Assembly: GCA_963691705.1 (NCBI GenBank)
Contig: OY829537.1
Coordinates: 66,316,304-66,380,303 of the forward strand
Direction: 5' to 3'
Length of the DNA stretch: 64,000 bases
DNA from: Viola odorata
Lineage: Eukaryota > Streptophyta > Magnoliopsida > Malpighiales > Violaceae
Of this stretch, positions 56,102-64,000 are shown one piece after another. The first letter of the stretch is position 1, and each line of letters opens with the position of its first letter. The translations under genes and the position numbers were made by a program. A model generated the notes under the pieces. It made no database searches. It was not told the DNA's origin and was given only the letters and a program-made list of their open reading frames with translations.

Positions 56102-56572
56102 TCAAACCAATTGGCTTAAAATTACACAGGTTATACCTATGACGACAAACATACCAAAACCTACTTTTACACCCTTCATAAAAGCACCAGACTTCTTCAA
56201 TCGTTCCCTATCTATTTCACATCGCAAACAGGCAACCTCAGTTACAGTTTCCATGTGTGCATTCTGCAAATGATCTAATTTTTTATTCAAACATCTAACT
56301 TCTCCTTTAAGATTTTCTTCACTATCTAAAAGCATATGGACAACCTCCCTAGCCCTATTTGACAATCGCTCACTATCATGCCAATTAAAAAACTTACATT
56401 TGTGTTTTCGACAAAAGTAAAATCGTCTCCCTACATTTTCCTCCTTCCAACAAACCCACATTGGAGCCTTGAATCCGCACTCGCAAAACCTCGTTGGTCC
56501 TTCATAGTTCACATCTCCGAATTGAGTATTCCTCCTCCATGTGCGCGATGAAGATGCAGAGCTTTCTGACAT
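56102..56572 (-). CDS. GRF-type zinc-finger protein with coiled coil and C-terminal membrane segment (about 156 aa)
   Basis: I prefer the Met at 56572 (MSESSASSSRTWRR), as GRF proteins of plants typically begin with a Ser-rich stretch; an in-frame Met at 56650 would add 26 residues. Residues about 27-65 form the finger: CECGFKAPMWVCWKEENVG, RRFYFC, CKFFNWHDSE. A coiled coil follows (about 75-120), then a hydrophobic segment MFVVIGITCVILSQLV at the C-terminus. GRF fingers bind nucleic acid in other proteins. It is open while its partner transposase is dead. It is either a second transposon gene or a captured host gene. Confidence 0.8.
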   Translation of the reverse strand: MSESSASSSRTWRRNTQFGDVNYEGPTRFCECGFKAPMWVCWKEENVGRRFYFCRKHKCKFFNWHDSERLSNRAREVVHMLLDSEENLKGEVRCLNKKLDHLQNAHMETVTEVACLRCEIDRERLKKSGAFMKGVKVGFGMFVVIGITCVILSQLV

Positions 56573-57547
56573 CAGACCGGCAAAAGAGTGTGAGTCAAGC
56601 AGACTATTAAAATTGTCCGGAAGCAGATAATTATTAATTCTGACGTACACCTCAGAGTTAGAAAAGTGCCAGCTAAAGATTTCTTCACACTATTCTTTTG
56701 AGTTATAAGGCACCAAAGGCACTTTCAGACAATCTAGAATGTATAGCCATAATCCAACAACAGGCTGGCATTTGAAAATTTTCTATATCTGATCAATACT
56801 TACACAAGGGTATAAATTAAGTGAAACAAAAGGTGTAAGGACAAGTCTACAACCCCGCAGGCAGCATCAGTTCATATTGACAGTGTGGATGAAATATAAA
56901 GATATTGGAATAAGAACCAGCTGCAATACAACATAATGTTGATATTGCTGAGAGTACTGTGATCATGTAAGAGATACAGAACAGGTTCCCAAAGAAAAAG
57001 AAGAGGTAGAATAAACTGAACACTTAATCTTTCTAGACTTGTCCTTACACTTTTTGTTTCACTTAATGCTTTCTGTTATGCTGCCTATTACTATTTTGTA
57101 GATTTTTTCACTTAATGCTTTCTATTAATGCTTTCTGTTTCACTTAATGCTTTCTGTTCTGCTGCCTATTTTAAGCAATTTTTTTAAGGATTAAGCTAAC
57201 AAAACTAGAAGCAGTGTTTGATTTAGGTTCAGACATTAAATCAAAAGTACAAAATGTGTAGAGAAATTCAACAAAAATAAACAAATAAATAAAATGAGAT
57301 ACCTTAGATTAAGCACGACTGAAGAATGAACGTTGCCCATACAAAATAAATGTAACCTCAACATTTCACAAATCAAAGTGAGATCATTGTCTGCATGCCA
57401 TAAGCAATCAAAAAAATAATGAAGAAATTAACTGTCACCTAACATACTGAATGCTTCAAAGTGACAAACAACAATCTCAAGATCATGCCTTTGTCAACAA
57501 GATGCTTAAACATAATAAGACCCAAAAACTAGTGAAGTTTTAAACTT
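56573..57547. other. Mutator internal region upstream of the GRF gene
   Basis: It contains two to three copies of TTTCACTTAATGCTTTCTGT (57050-57180). No coding region recognised; probably promoter of the GRF frame. Confidence 0.45.
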
Positions 57548-58182
57548 CAAAGTTAAACATTGCTCGTAATGCCCTACTTTTCACTTAGCAGCACAAACAT
57601 TTATCAATTTTTTCACCCAGGCCAAAATTAGCATCAATCCCTAAAGTCCCCTGGACACTTCTGAGCCACAAAGCAAATGAATCACAAAAGGAAAATTTCC
57701 CGGAATGCAATCAATTGGACATTGCCAAACAAACAGAATAGTGACAACAAGCACCTCAAATGTAGTGATGTAGTGCATAATATTGATGCACTGAGGAGGA
57801 AAAGGATTAAATGGTTAAGAGAAAAAGGGAAATGGAATTAGATGCTCACTGCTACTAGGGGTAAATTACCACTGTTGAGAACAAATCCGACACTATAAAC
57901 TAAATAAATAATGCAATAACATATCACCTGAGATAGATCCTGTTATGTGCTAGGCTTCTTCCACAAGCTAAAGAAATCTGGTGCGGTGAGGGCGTGGCGA
58001 TGGCGAATCTGGTGCGGTGAGGCGGCGCAGCATCGAGAGCGTGAGAACCACTCTATTAAAATCTTTGATAATTTTGTATCTTCGCTTATTTTTATTTTTA
58101 AGAGTCAATGGCAGTTTTGTAATATTAACTTAACCCTTGCCACGTCAGTCGGCAAGGGAATTCGGCAGAAATAGTATTTCTC
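57548..58182 (-). repeat. Right TIR of the Mutator element
   Basis: Inverse copy of 51993-52627, including the duplicated CACCGCACCAGATT block in complement (58010-57960). Confidence 0.9.
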
Positions 58183-58191
58183 TAATTTATA

Positions 58192-59154
58192 TTCTTTATC
58201 AATTGTGCAGTGCAGTACAGTGCATTTTATATTAGAAACTGAAAAAAAAACACGTATCTTCATATTGAACACAATAATTCAATAACTATATCTAAACATA
58301 AAGACTAATAAATTATTTTACACTTTGAATGTCCCATTTCTTGAATCTCCCTCCTAGCCATATATTTATTATATGATTTGTTTATTTGTGTTTCAATTTT
58401 TCTAAGGACTTACGAATTGACCTAGTCGAGAAGCTCGCCGTGTGATTAAAATTTGTTATTCATTGAGGTTTATTTTAGTCGTGTATGATTTGGAGTGAGA
58501 TTGTGAGTAAGACTTGGAGTAGGATTGTGTAAGCTAATTAATTAGGTTGTCCACGTGTGTGTGTGTATATATATATATATGGATAGATAGATAGATAGAT
58601 AGATAGATAGCTAGTGGCGCAGAGGGAAAGGAGAAAGCTAAGAAGACTAGTTTGGTTGTGCCAAATTGGTAGAGAACCATGTAAAGGTGAACATCACAAG
58701 TCTCGATTTAACGGTGATTTGTGGGTCGATTTTGGTGAGATTGTAGATGGTTGTTTCTTACTTTGAGTTTTTTGAGGTAAACGGTATTGATCGTTCATTA
58801 GGTTGATACTATTCTCTTGTTCTTCTCGGATTCGTTTGATTAGATTGTTCGATTAGTACTATTTATGATAGTGGTGTATGTCAGATAATTCCTATAGTTG
58901 AGAGATGAGTTTTATTCGGTTGTACATATAATAGATTGTTACTGGCTTGGTCCCGTGGTTTTTTATCTGTTTAGATTTTCCATGTTAAAAAATCTCGGTG
59001 TTCTTTTTTATTTTATTTTTAATTTGTTTGATAGCTAGGGGTTATTGATCCTTGTGATAAGATTATTAGCTGCACAAATTCATTGTCGATTGGAATTAAC
59101 TCCAACATAATTTTAGTCTTTTGTTTTCTTATTTCTTTTTGGTTTAGGTGATCA
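58192..59154. other. Intergenic spacer with a compound microsatellite
   Basis: No gene. A compound microsatellite at about 58554-58612 is (GT)n-(AT)n-(GATA)n. Confidence 0.7.
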
Positions 59155-59316
59155 CTGATTGTCAAATGGGTGCCAGGACGAACAGATTATCAGGTCAAGA
59201 ACTACTGGAATACTCATGTAACTAAGAAGCTTGCTGCTGTTTTTTTTGAGAAAAAGAACCCTTCTGTGAACGAACAAATCCCATCATTACTCTCCTCCCA
59301 AAGGTTTATTTTTTAA
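59155..59316 (+). pseudogene. R2R3-MYB fragment (third helix of R3)
   Basis: It reads [22 protein letters not shown]. The [19 protein letters not shown] block is the hallmark of the R3 recognition helix in plant R2R3-MYB factors; the Asn of TDN is Tyr here. The frame runs to a TAA at 59314. No R2 repeat or rest of R3 was found within a kilobase upstream, so it is an exon remnant, perhaps an exon 3 start. Confidence 0.72.
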
Positions 59317-59339
59317 ATCAACATTCGTGCCTTTTCTCA

Positions 59340-59450
59340 TTCTTTTTTATTTTCTTGCTTACAGTAGAATAAAATTACGCGCATGATATATTAATCCTTT
59401 GTAAGCAGAAAGCTAGCATGCACAGCAGATGGCAGGCTTACAGGACAAGT
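59340..59450 (+). pseudogene. Fragment of a second LOR gene (intron 1 end and start of exon 2)
   Basis: The AGCTAGCATGCACAGCAGAT and GGCTTACAGG words with the preceding TGTAAGCAG acceptor match 49655-49760 of the LOR gene. Similarity is lost by about 59450. It lies directly behind the MYB fragment. Confidence 0.75.
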
Positions 59451-60600
59451 AAAGTGTTGAAGGACAAACTAGCCATGCAATATTGAGGTTAACAAGTAAA
59501 ATGTTGAAGGACGTGTTAAAATTTTAACCTCTGCACACAACTCTCATGATAGCAACAACTGTCAAAATAAAGTTAGAGGGGCAATTCAGGTAAAACGAGA
59601 CTATTAGCATACCTTGCTAAACCTCCTCTCTTAAAGAAAGACCCCTTAATACAACTCTTTTGATCATACACTTCAGTTCAGACTTCTAGGCAACCTAAAG
59701 TTTCATGGCTAACATTTTGATCGACAACGAATCAAAGAAACCATCTTCTTATCACGATAGGGCGACAGTAATGTGTACAAAGAAGACAACAAAGAACTAT
59801 GAATCAAAGGAAGGAAGCACACTCTCAACTTTTCCTTGATGAGGATGCTCTTGAGGATCCCCAAAAGGCATTAGCATTGCGATATCTCATCCCAGGTCTA
59901 GTGTAGATCGATCAGACCCATGGTGCTCGCGTCTATGCCTCTTTTCCCCAGAACTTGATGGCTCCCCATGTGCAGACTTATCTCGTTTGTTATTTTTAAT
60001 TTTACTTAATTTTTAGTACTAAAATAAATCCATGTGTTTCGCACTTTCACCTAAACATGAAACTTCACTTTTATTATTTTTAAACAGGAAATATTTTCTT
60101 GGACTTCTTTCTAGGATTTCCTTCCTAATAATATTTCCTCTTTATTTTTCATACTAGTATCAATTTTTTATTTTTATTTTTCAAAAAATAGTTATTTTAT
60201 TAATTATTATTAAAATATCAAAGATGTAACCTGACTCATGGCCTTTTTAAGGTCAAACACTAACAAACTGTACTATAGCTTTATATACGTATCAGTTTTT
60301 TATTCCTAATAATAATTATTTTATTCAATTAATAAATTGCTATATTTTATTAATAGAAAGTTAAAAGAAAAATCACCAATTCAAATCCTTGTAAACAAAT
60401 ATTCTGAAATTTCTCTCTTTTTTTAAAGGAGTGTTAAATACATTTTTCTTTACTTTCTTACATTTTTGTGTACGTGTGTTCACTATCGAACTTGAGCCAT
60501 TACTGATATATTAGTGACAACTGACAGTAATGAGCTACACGTTCTTAGACTCACTATCCATTAAATATAAAAAAACTTATAACTTGTTAGTGACTTTCTA
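59451..60600. other. Intergenic, AT-rich from about 59990
   Basis: A short direct repeat, GTAAA(G/A)TGTTGAAGGAC, occurs at about 59449 and 59489. On the minus strand around 59990-59830 there is a Ser/Lys/Arg/His-rich stretch (SSSGEKRHRR) that could be an exon remnant; I cannot assign it. The rest has no gene. Confidence 0.45.
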
Positions 60601-60623
60601 CCAGCAATGATTAAAGCATACAC

Positions 60624-61217
60624 TCATTTCTCAATTCGAGAATAGCGTGTTTCTACATCTCGTAGGATTCTGCTGACGAAGTATATAGGACGGTGGATGT
60701 CGTTATCATTTCTTACTAGAAATGCGCTTACTACTTCATTAGGATTCTCAAGTAGAGATACAAGTCTTCTTTTTCTATTGAGCTGGCAAGTAAGGGCATA
60801 GACTGCCAAACTTCAGCTGATCAAAAGATGTTTAAAAATCATCAGTCCAACCAAACAGCTCTTTCTTACGAATGACTTTGAAGAACGGAAAAAACACTTT
60901 AAACCCAGTTTGGAAATGAAATGACTTAGTGCAATTGTTCGTCCTGTCAGTTGTTGAATTTCTTTCTGGCTTTGTGGGGCTCACGTATTATGGATTGCAC
61001 GACATTTTGCCGGGTTGGGTTTGATTCCTCTACTGTTCACTATATAGCCAAGGAATGTTCCTGTTTGGAAGGGGAATGAACATTTCTTAGGATTGAACTT
61101 CATCTGATAGTGATTCATGACAACAAAGACTTCCTCTAGGTCAGGTAAATGTTGTTTGAAAGAACGTCTTTTTACTAAGATGTCATCCACATACACCTTG
61201 ACGCTTCTCCCACTCAC
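60624..61217 (-). pseudogene. Ty3/gypsy pol remnant (RT and RNase H)
   Basis: The minus strand reads GRSVKVYVDDILVKRRSF (YVDD at about 61190), FLGYIVNSRGIKPNPAK, then out of frame to VVSAFLVRNDNDIHRPIYFV and SRIEK. The frame is lost between 60810 and 60980. It ends abruptly at the insertion of E6 at 61233. Sequence differences show it is a different copy from E1 and H. Confidence 0.85.
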
Positions 61218-62026
61218 TCCTTTAAACTAAGATGTAACCCGATTTTTTTTACGCATTTTAATATCCTTTAGTTTATCGCATTATCAACCCGTCTAAGTCG
61301 AATTTCTATTGATTTTTGATCTTTGGCTATTTATTTTAATATTTCACTCCATTTCGCGTCATTTTAGTTTTTCGTATTTTTTACTGTCTTTTTGCTCGAA
61401 CTTCTATCAGTCCCGAGCAGGATGCTTCGGGCCATAGATCGAACGCTTTCTATCTTGAATTGAAAATTATCTACTATTATTTACTTTCGCGTCATCTCAT
61501 TTTGTTTTGTTCAATTCCTTTCGCCATAGCATTTATTTTTCATTCGAACTTTTATTGTTTCCGAGCGAGTAAACTCGGAACTTGAATCGAACTTTTTCTT
61601 TATTTACTGTCTACTATTTATCTTGTCATATATTCTAGTATTTTTTGTTTGGGCTTTTATTCATTTCGAACGTGTTCGCTCGAACTAAATAAATGAACTG
61701 TGCATGACCTTCATCATCCACCGTTGATCTGTTGACCAAGCAAAGTCAACCAACATAAATGGCTAGGATAATTCAAGGCCACACACATCTTCTTCTTCAT
61801 GGTTCTTGGCGCAACCGACTCCAAAATATCCCTGCAAATGCCTCGTCGACGTTGAATCATCATCACAATCCTCCCATCAAGAACCTTCCATCCATCCTTG
61901 GCCACACAAGCTCAAATTTGCTCCCTACTCCGGCCATCGATCCTCATCATCGTGCCTCGTCACCTTCTTCCAAACTTTCCAGCCATTCTCAGCCACACAA
62001 GCTCAAACCAACGCCAAACCCTCACT

Positions 62027-62034
62027 TATAAATA
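62027..62034 (+). promoter_or_regulatory. TATA box of E6
   Basis: TATAAATA is followed by a C/T-rich leader and a possible splice donor (AAAGGTAAAA near 62117), as in S2. Confidence 0.55.
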
Positions 62035-62344
62035 CTCCTCAACCATCAATGAGAAAAGGGCACCAAAATTCACTCTCACTCTCCATTTTCTCACTCTCTC
62101 TAACCACTGCCATCAAAGGTAAAAATCAAATCTTACGGGCCAATCAACTTCGTGCGGTGGATCAGGCTCCCTCACGATCAAATCAAATTCGTACGGAGGT
62201 TCACACCACCCCTGCTATTAAAACAACATTAGAGCAAAGGTATGTTACCGTCAATCAATATCCGAGCGAAGGTACGTTACAACTCTCATTTACAAAATTC
62301 CATCATTTACCTTTCTGCATTTTTATCTCTTTCCAGAGCGACAT

Positions 62345-63300
62345 CATTTAAAGTTGTGATTGGTCACGTCCCCACATCTTGTCTATTTAGTGTTGTGATA
62401 GGTCACGTCCCCGCATACACCTTGTCTTTTAAAGTTGTGATAGGTCACGCCTCCACATCTTGTCCGTTTAGTGTTGTGATAGGTTACGTCCCCACATACA
62501 CATTGTCTTTTAAAAGTTGTGATAGGTCACGCCCCCACATCTTGTCTGTTTAGTGTTGTGATAGGTCATGTCCCCAAATACACCTTGTCTTTTAAAGTCG
62601 TGATAGGTCACGCCCCCATATCTTGTCTGTTTAGTGTTGTGATAGGTCATGTACCCACATACACCTTGCCTTTTAAAAGTTGTGATAGGTCACGCCCCCA
62701 CATCTTGTGTGTTTAGTGTTCTGATAGGTCACGTCCCCACACACACTTTGTCTTTTAAAAGTTGTGATAGGTCACGTCCCCACACCTTGTCTGTTTAGTG
62801 TTGTGATAGGCCACGTCCCCACATACACCTTTTCTTTTAAAAGTTGTAATAGGTCACGCCCCTACATCTTGTCTGTTTAGTGTTATGATAGGTCACGTCA
62901 CCACATACACCTTGTATTTTAAAGTTGTGATAGGTGACGCCCCCACATCTTGTGTATTTAGTGTTGTGATAGGTCACGTCTACACATACACCTTGTCTTT
63001 TAAAGTTGTGATAGGTGACGCCCCTACATCTTGTCTGTTTAGTCTTGTGATAGGTCACGTCCCCACATACACCTTGTCTTTTAAAAATTGTGATAGGTCA
63101 CGCCTCCACATCTTGTCTATTTAGTATTGTGATAGGTCACGTCCCCACATACACGTTGTCTTTTAAAGTTATGATAGGTCACACCCCCATATCTTGTCTA
63201 TTTAGTGTTGTGATTGGTCATGCCCCCACATGTATGTCTTTTAATGTTGTGAGTGGTCACGCCCCCACATCCTGTCTTTAATTTATGAGTGGTTACGCAC
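62345..63300. repeat. Two-part minisatellite array of E6 (higher-order unit about 85 bp)
   Basis: Subunit A has CACGCCCCCACATCTTGTCT plus GTTTAGTGTTGTGATAGGT. Subunit B has CACGTCCCCACATACACCTT plus GTCTTTTAAAAGTTGTGATA. They alternate about eleven times, with decay at the right end. Confidence 0.9.
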
Positions 63301-63404
63301 CCACGTCCTATCTTCAGTCATTTGATGTTCCCTCAAACATCCAAGCAATTACATTTCTACAAGGCATCTGAATAGAGCCATTATCAACCAACATCGCAAT
63401 AAAA

Positions 63405-63595
63405 CGCATGACTGCGAGTGCTACCCTCATCCTACGTGATTTACTTTTCCGTAAAAGCGTATGACTGCGAGTGCTACCCGATTTACTTTTCCGCAAAAGC
63501 GTATGACTGCGAGTGCTACCCTCGCCCTACGTGATTTACATTTCTGCACCAGTGTACGGACTGCGAGTGCTACCCTCGCCCTACCTAATTCACAG
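63405..63595. repeat. Second minisatellite of E6
   Basis: About four copies of a unit contain GACTGCGAGTGCTACCCT and CGTGATTTAC, with spacings of about 45-70 bp. Confidence 0.8.
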
Positions 63596-63810
63596 CTTCG
63601 TCATTTGCGTTTATCCCGTTATTAGGGAAGTCGTCATTTACATTTCCGCAATTTACATTTTTCTCACTATCAGAGAAGTTTGCATTTTACACTGCATGCA
63701 TTTGCTTGTTCCCAACATGACATGTTGTATTCAAAACGTGGTAATACTTGGTGCAACCGTCTTTACTGCTCATCAAAAATTTCAGTTACACTGTATTTTG
63801 ATCAGACAAT

Positions 63811-63823
63811 AAAGTGGGGGGAA
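63811..63823 (+). promoter_or_regulatory. Polypurine tract of E6
   Basis: AAAGTGGGGGGAA lies 4 nt before the second LTR start. It supports plus orientation and the LTR assignment. Confidence 0.7.
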
Positions 63824-63827
63824 CCGT

Positions 63828-64000
63828 TGTAACCCGATTTTAGCATCCTTTCGTTTATCACACTATCAGCCCGTCTAAGTCAAATTTCTATCGATTTTTG
63901 ATCTTTCGCTGTTTATTTTAATATTTCGCTCCATTTAGCGTCATTTTAGTTTTTTGTATTTTTTACTATCTTTTCGCTCGAAATTCTATCGGTCTCGAGC
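63828..64000 (+). repeat. 3' LTR of E6, partial
   Basis: It matches 61233-61420 with many differences (for example CGATTTTTGATCTTTCGCTG against TGATTTTTGATCTTTGGCTA), so the element is not young. It runs off the window. Confidence 0.82.

Larger units (their letters stand above)
51993..58182 (+). mobile_element. Mutator-like element with long TIRs (6,190 bp)
   Basis: The TIRs of about 635 bp begin GAGAAAT(G/A)CTATTTCTGC. The 9-bp duplication TAATTTATA (51984-51992, 58183-58191) is diagnostic for Mutator superfamily insertion. It encodes a broken FAR1-type transposase (plus strand) and an open GRF zinc-finger frame (minus strand), converging on a gene-free spacer at 55531-56101. Confidence 0.93.
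61233..64000 (+). mobile_element. Non-autonomous LTR element E6, truncated by the window edge
   Basis: An LTR start TGTAACCCGATTTT at 61233 recurs at 63828 after a polypurine tract. There is no coding sequence between: the interior is an LTR/leader with TATA box, then two minisatellites. The end of the 5' LTR and the primer site could not be placed. It is inserted in the gypsy remnant; TAAGA (61228-61232) is the expected left duplication. Related to S2. Confidence 0.75.

Noticed and set aside
57947..58174. A plus-strand frame of 75 codons in the right TIR
   Set aside because: It lies wholly in the inverted repeat, has no counterpart in the left copy with the same frame, and shows no domain.
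60981..61217. Treating this RT piece as part of E6
   Set aside because: It is on the opposite strand and is cut by the E6 LTR start, so it is the target of the insertion rather than part of it.
62345..63300. Regular spacing of a short repeat that resembles a CRISPR array
   Set aside because: The 'spacers' are themselves repeats (alternating subunits A and B), the context is a plant LTR element, and no cas-like gene exists.

Overview
This is a repeat-rich plant nuclear window, most likely from a eudicot. The evidence is spliced genes with GT-AG introns, a plant CYP85-clan P450, a LURP-one-related (LOR) gene, a FAR1-type Mutator transposase, a plant mariner transposase, Stowaway and hAT MITEs, and Ty3/gypsy elements of the Tat type. 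The Tat assignment rests on an extra archaeal-type RNase H and on spliced open reading frames on the strand opposite gag-pol. Nothing prokaryotic was seen, and I cannot name the species. Only one apparently intact host gene was found, the LOR gene.

Region 1 (1-30,010) is a nest of retrotransposons. An old plus-strand Tat-like element (H) enters from the left edge. At 149/150 it is interrupted by a minus-strand relative, E1 (150-20,136, site duplication CCACA), and again by a non-autonomous minus-strand element, E3 (25,485-29,863, duplication TTGAC). E1 carries decayed gag-pol on the minus strand. On the plus strand it carries two spliced antisense genes of one family in tandem (3,815-5,941 and 6,458-8,785) and two further small reading frames. 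E1 was itself hit by a 1,500-bp solo LTR (15,866-17,365), an approximately 3-kb LTR-derived sequence (10,325-13,335) and a hAT MITE (2,259-2,818). E3 has no gag or pol and is mostly minisatellite arrays.

Region 2 (30,011-42,140) is AT-rich. It holds a Stowaway MITE, a ten-exon P450 pseudogene resembling CYP722 with three disabling lesions, a dead mariner-like element split by a 1,822-bp solo LTR, a roughly 62-bp minisatellite and an unrecognised broken reading frame.

Region 3 (42,142-50,258) is a three-exon LOR gene with intact exons. Its first intron contains a very young 7.1-kb LTR element (E4). E4 has 862-bp LTRs that look identical by eye, duplication AAGCT, a gag on the minus strand, no pol, and an intact two-exon antisense gene of about 747 codons on the plus strand.

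Region 4 (50,392-64,000) holds a non-autonomous hAT element and a 6.19-kb Mutator element with 635-bp inverted repeats, a broken FAR1-type transposase and a second, intact GRF zinc-finger reading frame. It also has MYB and LOR gene fragments, a gypsy pol remnant, and a minisatellite-filled LTR element running off the right edge.

The most interesting thread is that H, E1, E3 and E4 share what looks like a conserved cis-kit despite different LTRs and coding content. The kit consists of a 19-nt primer-site sequence, TGATAA/TTATCA ends, a GC-rich hairpin downstream of the LTR TATA box and a block beside the 3' LTR, although H shows only its ends and primer site here. The simplest reading is that the non-autonomous E3 and E4 are mobilised by Tat-type autonomous elements. 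All splice sites and boundaries were read by eye, without alignment software.
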